A stretch of 64,000 bases of DNA from Mytilus trossulus (taxonomy: Eukaryota > Mollusca > Bivalvia > Mytilida > Mytilidae), in NCBI RefSeq assembly GCF_036588685.1, contig NC_086380.1, forward strand, positions 31,638,474 through 31,702,473. Direction: 5' to 3'. How positions within the stretch are numbered: position 1 is the stretch's first letter; every line of letters begins with the position of its first letter. The position numbers and the translations under genes were made by a program. Below the pieces are notes generated by a model. That model was given only the letters and a program-made list of their open reading frames with translations. It was not told the origin of the DNA and did no database searches. Below are positions 34,092 through 47,819 of this stretch, one piece after another.

Positions 34092-35854
34092 CTAGAGGCT
34101 CTAAAGAGCCTGTGTCGCTCACCTTGGTCTATGTGCATATTAAACAAAGGACACAAATGTATTCATGACAAAATTGTATTTTGGTGATGGTGATGTGTTT
34201 GAAGTTCTTACTTTACTGAATGATTTTGCTTCTTACAATTATATCTATCATGAACTTTGCCCATTAGTAACAGAGAACTATATTTGGTAAAAATTTACAT
34301 AAATTTACCAAATTAATGAAAATTGTTAAAAATTGACTATAAAGGGCAATAACTCCTTAAGGGGTCAATTGACCATTTAGGTCATGTTGACTTATTTGTA
34401 GATCTTACTTTGCTGAACATTATTGCTGTTTACAGTTTATCGCTATCTATAATAGTATTCAAGATAACCAAAAACGTCAAAATTTCTTTAAAATTACCAA
34501 TTGGAGGGCAGCAACCCAACAACCAGTTGTCCAATTGATCTGAAAAATTCAGGGCAGATAGATATTGACTTGATTAACAATTTAACTTCTTGTCAGATTT
34601 GCTCTAGATGCTTTGGTTTCATAGTTATAAGCAAAAAACTGCATTTTACCCCTATGTTCTATTTTTAGCCGTGGCGGCCATCTTGGTTGAATGGCCAGGT
34701 CATCGGACACATTTTTCAAACTAGATACCCCAAAGATGATTGTGGCCTAGTAGTTTCAGTGGAGATTTTGTAAAAGATTACTTAGATTTATGAAAAATGG
34801 TTAAAGATTGACTATAAAGGGCAATAACTCCTAAAGGGGTCAACTGACCATTTTGGTCATGTTGACTTATTTGTAGATCTTACTTTGCTGAACATTATTG
34901 CTGTTTACAATTTATCTCTATCTATAATAATATTCAAGATAATAACCAAAAACAGCAAAATTTCCTCAAAATTACCAATTCAGGGGCAGCAACCCAACAA
35001 CCGATTGACCGATTCATCTGAAAATTTTAGGGCAGATAGATCTTGACCTGATAAACATTTTTATCCCATGTCAGATTTCCTCAAAATGCTTTGATTTTTG
35101 AGTTATAAGCCAAAAACTGCATTTTACCCCTTTGTTCTATTTTTAGCCGTGGCGGCCATCTTGGTTGGTTGACCAGGTCACGCCACACATTTTTTAAACT
35201 AGATACCCCAAAGATGATTGTGGCCAAGTTTGGATTAATTTGGCCAAGTAGTTTCAGAGGAGAAGATTTTTGTAAAAGATTACTTTAATTAACGAAAAAT
35301 GGTTAAAAATTGACTATAAAGGGCAATAACTCCTAAACGGGTCAACTGACCATTTTGGTCATGTTGACTTATTTGTAGATCTTACTTTGCTGAACATTAT
35401 TGCTGTTTACAGTTTATCTCTAACTATAATAATATTCAAGATAATAACCAAAAACAGCAAAATTTCTTCAAAATTACCAATTCAGGGGCAGCAACCCAAC
35501 AACCGATTGACCGATTCATCTGAAAATTTCAGGGCAGATAGATCTTGACCTGATAAACATTTTTACCCCTGTCAGATTTGCTCTAAATGCTTTGGTTTTT
35601 GAGTTATAAGCCAAAAACTGCATTTTACCCCTATGTTCTATTTTTAGCCGTGGCGGCCATCTTGGTTGGTTGACCGGGTCAGGCCACACATTTTTTAAAC
35701 TAGATACCCCAATGATGATTGTGGCCAAGTTTGGTTTGATTTGGCCCAGTAGTTTCAGAGGAGAAGATTTTTGTAAAAGCTAATGCCGGACGCCGGACGC
35801 CGGACGCCAAGTGATGAGAAAAGCTCACTTGGCCCTTTGGGCCAGGTGAGCTAA
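34092..35854 (-). mobile_element. Helitron/HINE-like element, copy 2
   Basis: Same ends as 26291-28085: CTAGAGGCTCTAAAGAGCC at the left and the AGCTCAC...GTGAGCT hairpin at the right. Internal units are marked by 'gcaacccaacaa' at 34511, 34989 and 35491. It is inserted in the middle unit of the 3-kb tandem series, so it is younger than that triplication or unique to this unit. Confidence 0.55.
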
Positions 35855-36322
35855 AAAGTCAGTATTCATTTTAAAATAATCTTATTTATAGATTATTTTT
35901 TTTTAAACAGGATTAACAATACTGGTACCTACCTACATATTAGCTGTATTTGACCACCAAGTCTTATTCCCACACCATGAAAACATGCCACAGAAAGTAC
36001 CTAAAAGAACTTAACACATTTATTAATTTTACAAACCAATTTCTATGTCAACCTAAAGATTGATTTACACATTTTTCTGATTTCTTACTTCAAGTACCAA
36101 TAGTATAAAATCCACATATTTTGTAAAGATTGAAAAACAAACAAAAGTAGTCAAGGTTTATGATTTGAATTCTGCACTCAACTAATTTGAATAATGAAAA
36201 TGAGTTGTCTCCCATTGAATGAACAAATCTTGCTGTTAATTGTGCTAGTCTCCCCTTGAAAGTTAATTCCTATCTTAGAATTTACTCCTGCAATTGTAAT
36301 AGAAATTCTTGTTAATGTACAA

Positions 36323-36735
36323 TCAAGGGGTACAATCAAAATTACGTGATGGATATACACACACCGGAAGTTACAGTCGAACTCGCCGCTTGAAAGGTTA
36401 GTAGTTGCATTTTCTTGTTTATATCAATTAAAGTTGGCACACCGAATGTCGGATAGTATGTAGTTTTAAAATACACAATTGTTTTTGCTAGAAAGCGTGC
36501 AGTTATTGAAAACACTTCGACACAGTTTCAAATTTTCAACGAATTTTTGTGTCGAAGTGTTAGCATTAACTGCACGATTTCCAGCAATGATAATTGTGTA
36601 TTTCAAAACTAGATAGTATCCGACATTCCGTGCACTACTTTATTTATTAAATTTCATTGATATAAACAAGTAAATATCAAGTGGTCTGCTCGACTGTGTG
36701 TATATCCATCACGTGATTTTGATTGTACCCCTTGA
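36323..36735. mobile_element. 413-bp whole-length palindromic element, CAA duplication
   Basis: The ends TCAAGGGGTACAATCAAAAT are inverted copies and the pairing continues through the element: 'cgaatgtcggatagtatgta' near 36441 with its inverse near 36620, and 'aacacttcgacaca' near 36510 with 'tgtgtcgaagtgtt' near 36548. CAA at 36320-36322 and 36736-36738. Its RNA would fold into one long hairpin. Non-coding. Confidence 0.85.
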
Positions 36736-39700
36736 CAATGGTATCCCAAAATATTAAACTGGTAAATAAATTATTGAAAGATGTTTTTCATGCAGAAAAT
36801 AAGGATGAATATGTACATTTAACAAATATTTCTAGAAAATGTATAGAAATTGTTTGACTTCAATAAACTTGCCTTCTCAATTTCATGGTAAAGCCTCAGA
36901 CTTGGTTGAAAATTTTATTGACCATCTTCCTTAGAGCTGCTCTCCTGGCTGCCAGAGTGGCTGTCGTTATCTTAATTGCAATCTTTTCGTTTGTGTCCAT
37001 TATTTATAGAAATAAATAAAAAAAATATCAGATGCACTCTCAATTAATCATGTATCTTGAAAATTTCACCAAATCAATTCTACCAATAGTGTCCCATAAT
37101 TTCTCCCACCCTTAAATCTATTATCTGGAGCTCTGTTTACATTTTTTTTTATTTACAGAACTCTGAATAATAGTCATTGTTAGCTAGTATACATCTGATA
37201 TTAAACAAAAAACTTATACATAGGAATATTTAAGTAAAATAATAAATGTAAAAGAATGAGGAGTTGAACAGGGGAATAATTTATTACCTCCCTTTGCCAT
37301 AAATTTCACCTGTTTAGACTCCACATCATTGGTATAGCTATAATAAATAATAAATAATTTGATATAAATTATTTAAATAATTAACAAAAATATTTAGTAC
37401 ATCATTGTTCACCTAGGTGGTTCACTTCCATTACTCCGATTTTCTCAACCAATTGAAAAAATGGACACCAAGATATATAACAAATCTTGCTTATTGTGGC
37501 ATTTAACACTAAAAATCTGAATTAATCTTTTCTCACCAAGATGTGTTTTTTTCTATGCTTCTTGTGAAATAATCTTTTTTATAGCTAAAAACACTGCAAA
37601 AAATAACAAACTAATGAAGAAAAAAAGAGATACATCCAACAAATCAGAAAACCAAAATGTACATTTTAACAAAATAACATTATTTTCTTTTTTAGATTCT
37701 CCATTTTTAACCTTCTGGAAATGTTTGATAACACATTGACCATAATTAAGATATCAAGAGTAGGTCTAAAAGTAAAATCGGAAAATTATGAAGTATCAAT
37801 TTAGCCAACAACTTCCAGCTTTGTTGAAAATGGAGAATCTTTACAATTTTTTAATTTTTTTTTTGGTAAAAAAATATGAACATTTTTTAAAACATACACA
37901 AAAATAGTCTGAATTACATTCTTTTTGGTTTCAGTTGTATTGCACAATAATTTCCTGCAGCCACAGTTGAAGTCACCTGAAAAAGAAATAAACATTCTAA
38001 TATCTTTCAGAACAATATTCAATGCAAAGGAATAAGTAACTAGTTAATAAATGCACTTATGATGCATAGAACAATAGAACATTGCTTTTACTTTGCTTTG
38101 AAGTGATTCTGTAGACTGAATTTACAAACAACCAGTCTTCAGTAGCAAACAAGGGATGACAAGTAGTTGGTTGTTGTTCGACGTATTTATAGATTATCAT
38201 TGAGATGACCAATGATAATCTGTTTATCGCTATTTTACCTATGACGACCTTGTCAATTTCAATGTTGTTAGCAACGCCACATGGTCTCCTTAGTTTCTAG
38301 CGATAATTTTTCCATCTCAAGCGAGAAGCATGATATGAAAATTATCACAAAAAAGATCAAAGGAAAAATGCACAAAATAACGATAATTGTTATTATTTCA
38401 TGGTTTCATTATAAATCAAGCTGTTGGTTTTCTTGTTTGAATTGTTTCACATTTTGCCATGTTTCAACTTTTAAAGTTAACTGTAAGGTATATGTTTGGC
38501 TCATTGTTGAAGGCCATAGTGACCATTTGTTGCTTACATATCATTTGGTCTCTGGGAGATAGTTGTTTCAGTGGCAATCATACCACATGATGGTCCACAT
38601 CCCATTCATTATACAATGTATATACGGGAACAATTTTAGAAAACTTACAGATAGTAAGATTTTCTAAGTAACTGAATAATTTTTTTATTTCCTTTATTTA
38701 TCTTGATACCTCCCTTTAGATTATATCACAGTTATAGTTCAAGAAAAATTAAAGTTTACTACGTCTCAAGATCTGCATAATTAAAATATAATACTTCTTT
38801 GCATAACATTCTAGGGTATTTACATGTTCTTGGCTAAATGACTCATTAATTTATGTATTGGTTCTTACCATATTAGTCAGCTCCATTGGCCATTCTCAGC
38901 CTCAATCCTTACAGACAAGCTGATGCTAATCTGAAATATAAAGTGTTAAGTCTTACCAGAATGGTTTCAAAAGATCACTGTTACCATATGAAATTATAAA
39001 GAAATAGGTTATATATGTGTAATAGAGGCTGAGAACATATATTAACTAGATAGCAATCCAACAAACTAAATAATTAGGTTCGATATTCAAAATTACGTTA
39101 TGTTTGTACTGATAAAAAAAAAAATGCGTAAACTAGAAACCAAACTCTTACAAACTTTCAAGCCTGAACCACATAAAATTTAAAAAGAATATTTATAAAA
39201 CATTTATTTTATTTGAAACTGTATACTGGCACCTACCTATATACTAGCTGTATTAGACCTCCAAGTCTTATTCCCACACCATGAAAAAATCTCACAAAAA
39301 AACCTGAAATATATGAAAATTTACAATTTATATACTTTATATTTCAATTTCCCTGACATTTACCAAACATTATTCCAATTTCTTACTATAACATAAATAA
39401 CTGTAAAATCAATATAAAAGATTAAAATCAAAAACAGTAAGTCTTAAGTTTATTGATTGAATTTTCAACTCCACAAAAATAATAATTTAAATATATTCCA
39501 TTGTTTATAAAGGTAAATTATGAGTTATCTCCCATTGAATGGCAAAAATAACATTTTACATTAGCAACATCAACTCTATCATATGCCCTTAATATACAAT
39601 TTTTATCAAATTACTGATTGTATAGAAAATGTTTGGCTTAATTAAACTTGCCTTCTTATTTTCTTGGTGAAGCCTCAGACTTGGTTGAAGATTTATGTAA

Positions 39701-40270
39701 CCATCTTCCTTGGAGCTGCTGCCATGGCTACTTTTCATGCTTTTCAACATAATTCTTTGTGATAACCAGTTCACTGAATCCATTTTAATATTCCAATGTC
39801 CTTTCCGTTGTATATAATCCAATATACAATTGTCCAAAGAATGTTCCAAAGCATCTCACAATATTTTCTTTTTACATTCATGGCAGCATGGAAGTAATTC
39901 TCAATATAAAAAATAATTGTTTGAACTCATACATAAAACAGTAAAAATATCAGATGTGCTTTTATACATGTAACTTGAATTTTGAAAATTGACCAAATGT
40001 TTTTTTTTAAATACCCACAATTTCTCTTTCCATTTTTATTTAGAACTATGTTTACATTTTTTTTATTTACATAGCTCAAATTATTGCTCTTTTATTAGTT
40101 ATAAGACATCTGATATGTAAATACCTAAAAAAAGAGGTTATAAAAAAAGAACAGAATATTTATTGGCTAACACCTATAAATCACAAACATTTTTTTAATA
40201 TTTTGGAGCATAGTTTAATAAAATTTCCCTTGTTTTAAGTTTCTCTTTACACACATCATTAGTATGAAAA

Positions 40271-42000
40271 TAATTCTACAAAAATTGATCATAGCCTGAA
40301 GTAGCTCAGTTGTGCAAGTTCATATTTTCCATCAACAAAGGAGAATGGTCTTTACTGAAATTTAAATATATGGAAATATAAAAGGTCAAACATTTGTGAT
40401 GACGATTAACCTTAATCAATTTGCATGCTCATCATGTGAGTTCTAAACAAAAATTGTTACATTCTTACAAAGGTTTAAATAAAAATCTCCTAATTCAAGA
40501 ATAGAAAAAATTATAACTGCAGGAGTTGATTACACACACGAGTACTGTCTGTAAATTTTAATAAAATTTCACAAATTTCGGGAAAATGGGGGGAAATTTC
40601 TCAACCAGTTTCATACTAGGAATAACACAACTTCAATGTGAGTGCAATCTTCCTTTGAAGTTTCAATGGTAAAAGAAACGCTGATAATATAAAATACAAA
40701 TATAATACAAAATAGTGGTATGTTGTAAGAAATCTTTACATTTAGGATAAAATTTAGGATGAAATATTGTAAACTAAAAAAATCCTGTTTCTTTAAATTA
40801 AAAAATAATTGTCCAAATTCAAATTCCATGTAATAAAATCATTAAACTAGAATAGTTGAAGGAAATAGTTTCAAAATTTACAATTCAAAAGTAACATTTT
40901 TGTTCCCAAATTAAGTTTGATACATGAACCATATTAATCGGTGATGTCAAAATTTGATTTTCATAAGAATGCTTCCAAAAAACTTAAGAGAAGAGAAATC
41001 ACTGATATCTTGACATTAATAGAGATGGACTGACACAAGGTAAACTTTGGGAATGACTGGTTCCTTAAATGGAGGATAACAGTCAGAACTAGCTCCTGTC
41101 AATACACAAGACAGGAAACACCTCTTTTCTGCCATTTGGAAACAAATCCCATGTAATACTGTAAATAGTTTTTTCCATCTTCAAATGATAAAAAAGCAAT
41201 TATTCTCCCCCAGGGGTGGTTCCAGCCATTTTTAAAGAGATGGGGCTCCCACCCAGGATAAAAGGCAGGGTTCAAACTAGGTTCTGTTCTCATTTAATTG
41301 CAACCAAAAAATTTGTACAGGTTCTGCAGATCCCAGTGTCTCGCTTACTTTTGCTGTTAATCCCAGGCTCAACAAAAATGAGGGGGGGGGAATATCAATA
41401 AAAATATTCCTCTCAGACTATCATTTGATTGTAAGAAGCTTCTGTCCAAGTTTGGTAAAAATCCAGAATAGTTTATGAATCTAATAATTGTTTTAAAAAC
41501 TTTAACTTCAGAATATAAGGTTAACTAAGTCCATTAATAAGCAAAATACGGAAAAACAGGAAATAAGTTTTAACTATTTTTTGTCTAGATACTAGCTTTT
41601 GATCATAAACAAGCTTCTGTCTAAGTTTTTTACATATCCAGAAATTTTGAAGAAAGTTATTAAAATTTTAAAAACTTTAGTGAATGTATTGTATCCTGGC
41701 ATTTATAAGTAGAATATGGAAAAATTAATTTGTTTCATTTACAAAATTTACTTCTGGGTACTATCTTATGATCATATACAAGCTTCGGTGGAAGTTTTAG
41801 AAATCCAGAATAGTTTTAGAAAGTTATAAAAATTTCAAAAAACTTAAACTAAAGAGTGAATTTTTGTGATCGCCAATGATGACGCTGCTGACAGAATGTA
41901 GGATGGCTAAGTCTCATGTTTTTTTTCAATTAAAGTTGAAGGCTCGACAAAAAGTATTAATGGTTTAAAAAGAATGTTAAATAAAATTTGTTGAATAGTG
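40271..42000. other. Non-coding; dispersed repeat pieces
   Basis: 40271-41200 no gene. 41205-41390 has a poly-G 'ggttccagccatttttaaag' type fragment, as at 51550. 41400-41960 has three pieces of the 'aatccagaatagttt' / 'acttctgggtactat' family. Confidence 0.5.
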
Positions 42001-42011
42001 TTTAATCAAAT

Positions 42012-42240
42012 TTTGCAGAGGTACATGCTTCCAATTGGCTTCCCTCAGAGTTACATGCCTCTAATTGGGACCGCGCTGCCAGGGGTACTGCTTCTAATTA
42101 GCTTTAGCAGACAGAGGTATATATGTACTGCTTCAAATCAGCTTCGCAACAAGACAGAGGGTATGTGCTCCCAATTAGCTTCACTAAGAGGTACATGCTT
42201 CCAATTGGCTTCGCTCAGACAAACGTACTGCTTCCAGTGT
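42012..42240. repeat. Degenerate minisatellite 'ggtacatgcttccaattggcttc'-like
   Basis: About seven to eight units of variable length (25-45 bp) sharing 'g.tactgcttc.aatt.gcttcgc'. Overlapping open frames on both strands are produced by the repeat. Confidence 0.7.
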
Positions 42241-42540
42241 CGAAATGGTACGGTTATAATGCAAGTCTGTACTATATCCAGCCTAGTGAATGGTACATAA
42301 TTGCAAGTCAAATGTCGTCCAAATATACAAAAACATATTTTATTTAACATTCTTGATCTAGTTTATTTTCGCATCTACCTTCACTCTCCTATTTATAAAT
42401 TATCCTGATGGTGACATTGTGAAATGCAAATTATCATTACAGGATTCTGCAGTTCCCTATAGTTTCAATCCTGATGAAGGTGCCATAGGATCCAAAATAT
42501 GGCTATCTTATCAAATTCACTTTAGCAATCCCTTAAATTT

Positions 42541-43290
42541 TTTTATTATCTTTTGATTAAAATAAGCATGTCCTAGTTCTGTCAAAGTTTGGTAAAAATC
42601 CAGAATAGTTTATGAATTTAATAAATATTTTAAAAACTTTAACAGCAGACTGAATGTTATGTTAACTTGAAGAAAAACTAAGTCAGTTATAAGTGAAAAA
42701 TACAGAAAAATGGAATTTTATTTTTACAAAATTTACTTCTGGGTACATGTACTATCTTATCATCATAAACAAGCTTTGGTCCAAGCTTGTACAAATCCAG
42801 GAGAGTTTAAGAAAGTTATCAAAGTTTTTAAAACTTTAACCACAGAGTGAATGTAATATTTCCCAGGAGAAAAACTAAGTCCAGTTACAAGTAAAATACA
42901 AAGAAATGGAATTTTATTTTTACAATATTTACTTCTGAATACTATCTTATGATCATTTACAAACTTCTGTCCAAGTTTGGTATAAATCCAGGATATTTTA
43001 AGAAAGCTATTAAAATTTAAAAAACGTTAACCACAGAGTGAATATTTGTGGACGATGCCAATGACGGAATGTAGGATCGCTATGTGTCACTTTTTCAACT
43101 TAAGTCAAAGGCTCGACAAAAGGAGGATCCAACCTCTCCAGAACTCCCACCCTCTGAATCTACCACTGCCCCTAAAGTATGGTACATGATCTAATTTGAA
43201 CCTGCTTAGTTATAAAAAAGAAGATGAGGTATGATTGCCAATGAGACAACTATCCACTATCCACTAAAGACCAAAATGACACAAACATTA
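42541..43290. repeat. 'accacagagtgaat' family pieces and 'gccaatgagacaac' box
   Basis: Two tandem diverged units (42580-42740, 42780-42910) and a closing part with 'gaatatttgtgg' and 'gacggaatgtaggat' (43030-43080). Then the box family at 43217-43290. 43291-44690 shows nothing recognisable. Confidence 0.55.
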
Positions 43291-44698
43291 ACAATTATAA
43301 TATGTTTAAAGTGAATATTGTATGCAATTGTTAAGAGAAATATAAGGGGAATTTCGAAAAGAAATGTCAAAATCTTGTCATGATGAGTAATTGTTAAATG
43401 TGACGAAAAAGTTAAAATTAAAAATAGTTGTTAATTATGTATTGATAATTATAAACCAAATAGTTATACCAAACATTTTTAAGAATTACACTGATTTTAG
43501 AAAAATATGATGCCGAATGGACAAATGTCATTTTTAGAAATTTCTTAATTAAATTAAATTTGAAACAAGTTATCTCCCTTGCTTAAAAGTAAAAGTTTTC
43601 AGCTGTGTAAAGACAAAGCAAAGAAACAAACAACTATTTCGCTTAAATACAACATTCGAGGCTAATTGATGAAACTTGATTACAAATATTTTTCAAGCAA
43701 AATGTGAATACTGTGGATTCCTTATTATTGACAGTTTTTTTTATTATTATTATTCATGTGAATGACAAATTTTAGGTTTTCACAAAATTATTTTTTGGGG
43801 GATTTGTATGGAGAATTTGTAAAATGTCTGAATGAAAGCATATTATTGGGGGTTAGAGTTAAAAATGAACCCAAGAATGATATATTTGAAGCAAAATAAT
43901 TAGATACTTCTGTTTAATACTAGGGATTTTTATCTAAATAACTCTGGGAAATGATGATAGTTTCAGATAAATAAGAATGAAGGTTTAAGGGGGGTATTTG
44001 AAATGATTTAAATACTTGTTCTTCCCACTTGGTCAAAGCATTAAGTGAATTTAATTTAAAAGGTAGATTATAATTTTGAAATGTTACTTTTACTTCACCA
44101 TTATCTTGTTAGCAATCAGTGCTTTTAAGAAACAGATACCCTGAAATAATTTTGATGACGCTTAAGTATATAACATTTTGGGTAATTTTTCACAATTAGG
44201 TATTTGAATTCAATCTAAGATACAAATATATTTTTAATATTTTGGTTTCCAATACATCATAATATATCAAATATAATTTAGAATTTGATTAAAGACCTTT
44301 GTTTTTGACATTGTTTCGAAAATTATAAAACTTTTTTACAGATTTAAGCTCAAAATTATAATTTTTTTAATACTTAAATTACCAAACAAATATCAAATAT
44401 TTTCATTTCAGAATTACATATAAAGATTCCCTCAAAAGCAGAACACCATATCCTGAACACTTGAAAACCATGACACCATTCAAAGAACCAATGAAAAAAC
44501 AAAAGAAACAACCAGACCCTAGCAACTGCAAGCTACTCCAAAGAGAAACTATGTTAGTAATAGATAAGAAACGCAGCGCTCTGAGCTCAATGTATTTCTG
44601 AAATGGTCATTTGATATTTGCTTAGTCTTCAAAAAAAAAATCAAGATGAACATTAATGTTCAGCTATGAAACTTTAAATGCAGATGACAAACTTTAAT

Positions 44699-45035
44699 TT
44701 AGTTTCAAGTACAAATGTACTGTTATTCTCCAATTTGACAATCAAGATGTATTGAAAACAGTAAAAATTTTAGGGAAGTTGTTAAATTACAAAACTGAAA
44801 TTTCAGTTTTATCATTTAAACGAGTGTATCACCAAAAACTGCATGAATTGTTTTGAAAATTTCAATTTAGTTTCAAGTACAAATGTACTGTTATTCTCCA
44901 ATTTGACAATCAAGATGTATTGAAAACAGTAAAATTTTTAGGGAAGTTGTTAAATTACAAAACTGAAATTTCAGTTTTATCATTTAAACGAGTGTATCAC
45001 CAAAAACCGCATGAATTGTTTTGAAAATTTCAACC
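44699..45035. repeat. Tandem duplication, period 168 bp
   Basis: 44701-44868 and 44869-45035 differ at only a few positions. Each contains 'aaactgaaatttcagtttt', a perfect short palindrome. Non-coding. Confidence 0.85.
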
Positions 45036-47379
45036 ACCCGAAAGCACTAACAATGCAAACAAGACAATGTTTAAAAATGTTTTATAAATATCTGTTGATC
45101 ATTTGATCCAAGGACCTTAAACTGTTTTACAACCTAATAAACCTCATCCTAAGTTATTTCAACTATCACCCTTTCTGCATTGATCAATTTGATAAAGAAA
45201 TTAAATAAATGGGCGTTCCACTCTGGGTTAATCTCCAACCTCTTTTTTAGCTTCAAATGTTGTTGCATATATAAGTATGGAGATTTGTCACATTGGCACT
45301 CATACCACATCTTCCTATATATATCAATTTAACTATTGAAATTGATGGGCAAACCATTTTGCTGCATTTCAGAAGAAAATCTTGTTCAATGGTTAAATAG
45401 TGTTGTAATCAAATTAAATCAATCTTCTTCGACGGTTTTATCATTTAATATCCAGTTTTTAATGTATATTATAATTTGTATGCCTGAATCTTTTTTTGAG
45501 TTTTTTTCGGTCAAATTTCTAACTTGGTTGTTCACATGAAATGCTTAATAAAAATCTCATGTCATTTATGTATTCAAGCTGAATATGTTCTCAAAAAAAA
45601 TACTTTTTGGTAATTTTTAAATATGAAATGAAAATTATTCCAGAATCCACCGACAAGAATCAAATAAGTACCACTTGTATTTATATCGGCATATTTATCT
45701 CAATATTTTTAAATTATGAGAAGGTGTCCATGGCTTTAATTAATCAAATTATTATTTGGCTACAGTTATAAATTATTGGATGAAAACTTTTACAACAAAA
45801 AAAAATTGCTCGACATAATCTTCCAGAATCGTTGATGGTGAATGTTTGGGATAATCATAAATATTTTTTTTTATTACAATATCAACTAATTTCAGAAATT
45901 CAAAATCTTATTCAATTAATCTGAACCAAACCATATTTTCCCCAATTACTAAATACTTTGCAGACATATCTTAATTTTCAAGCAGTTTTTTACCACTTCC
46001 CAAGGGTAAAATATACATGAATTTGATCTTGGCATAGTGTACCTGAATTTTACTTCACAAATTTAGAGCAAAATTGCATCATTTGTTGAAATACCATATC
46101 GTATTGATACCCTTATTTTATACAACTTGCCTCCCCTTCTAATTTAGTGAATTTTTATTTCGCTACTCAGTGGCAGAATCCAGAACTTTTCATGAGGGGC
46201 CCCCCTCTAGTCATACTACAGTGATTCCTTATATAATCAACCAAAAGGAGTATGTTCGATAAGGTCCTAAAATGGCCCCCTTTTTAGCGTAAATTTCAAA
46301 TTCAGATTAATCGACCAATATCACGATAAATTACAGCTAATCCATTGACTAGCTAGGATATACACCATTTTGTTGGAAATTTTACGCTTCTGCGTTTCAT
46401 TATGACGTCACAAGTTGAACTCATCTTGATTTTCACGAAAAAATCAATGAAAATGGGTAAATTTCCTTAGATTATTGGACAGGAAATATAGAGCACATAC
46501 GTCAACAACAAAGATCTTTTAAAATAATGTTTGTGAAGACATTTCACACGTCTTATTTGAATCTTAAGCTTGTCGACGCCTGCGCTCTATGTTTCCTGGT
46601 CCTTCATTTGGTTGCAATCTGGCTCATTTTGACAAATTTCACCAAAATCCCTTATTTTGACCTTTTTGGGATGTAAAAATTAACGTGTTAGAAGTAAACT
46701 TTGACAAAAACAGTTCTGTGTAACTTTCTAACATGTCTTTAAGGCAACTTGAAACAGTTATTGTCTTGTTACTATGAACTTTATAATTGGGGCCAAATAT
46801 GGATCTTACCGAACTTACTCCTTTACCCACAAAAAGGGGGGGGGGGCAAGGCTCCCTGGATCCACCTATGCTACTGTCATTCAAGATATCAGTGTTTTCA
46901 TGTAAACCCGAATCATAATTTGTCATTTTACCTTATATTTTCTGTAAAAAACAATACATTATTATATTCTGGAACAGTTCAATTGTAAAAACTCTTAGAA
47001 GCATATCTTAATTTTCTAAAAAAAAAATATAGAAATTTTTTATTTGTAATCTTTTATTTAACACATTTATTAATTTGGTTATGCATGAAAAAGGTTTGAA
47101 CATTTATTTTCATATTCGTTGATTAAAGTAAATTAACATTTCCAATAAAAAAAAAAATATTCAAGAAATTATTTACTAATTATTTTTGATAGTCCAATGG
47201 AATTTTCGAAAAATTTCAATATGTAAAACATTTTGAAGAAAGAGATGAAAAACACATAAAAATTTCATGTTGCATTTTGACAATTTTTGATAGAATAAAT
47301 GCAGCACAGAATGAAAAAAAAACATTTTACTTACACAAGTAGTAGATAAGTTAACATATCAAATACTTGCTAACATTCT
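45036..47379. other. Non-coding stretch with poly-C/poly-G fragments
   Basis: No gene. 45240-45320 holds the dispersed box family. 46165-46270 and 46830-46870 hold poly-C/poly-G repeat fragments. The rest is AT-rich. Confidence 0.5.
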
Positions 47380-47705
47380 GTGGTGTCTGAGATCACCCTT
47401 TTTTTTGTTTTGGTTGGTGCTTGGTGTCAGATCATTCCTGGTCTTTGGTAAGGTTGTTGTGCCTGAAAGCATCCCTGATCTTTGGAATGGTTGGTGCATC
47501 GTGTCTGAGATCATCCCTGGCTATTTAGTTTAGTTGGTTGCATGGTGCCTGAAAACCTCTTAGGTCTTTGGTTGGGTTGGTGCTTTTTGCCCTAGTTCAT
47601 GTCTGTTCTTTGTTATGGTTGGTGCTCAGTGCTGGAGTTCATCCCTGGTCTTTGGTTGAATTGGTGCTTGAGAATCTCTCAGGTCTTTGAATGGGTTATT
47701 GCTGT
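47380..47705. repeat. Degenerate minisatellite 'ggtctttggttgggttggtgc', ~60 bp period
   Basis: Six to seven units built on 'gag.tcatccctggtctttgg' and 'ttggttggtgc.tggtg'. Read on the plus strand; no stable open frame. Confidence 0.7.
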
Positions 47706-47819
47706 ATAATATTTTGTTGTCAGTGTAGACAATTTTCCGTCACTTTTTTTGGTTATGTGTTGTCTTTTTTCACCACATGGTTTGAGATTGTACCTCTTGT
47801 TGATCAAAATATCTGACTG

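Larger units (their letters stand above)
30200..40270 (-). repeat. Three tandem copies of a ~3-kb exon-bearing segment
   Basis: Five to six blocks recur in the same order. Unit A: 30274, 30652, 31448, 31600, 31857, 32350. Unit B: 33284, 35930, 36880, 37030, 37275, 37695. Unit C: 38869, 39235, 39655, 39955, 40200. Units are diverged in the spacers but well conserved in the blocks, and unit B is enlarged by insertions at 34092-35854 and 36323-36735. On the complement several blocks have acceptor-like (ttttcag) and donor-like (gtaag, gtgag) borders. An exon duplication in a host gene or a decayed gene cluster would both fit. Confidence 0.65.
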
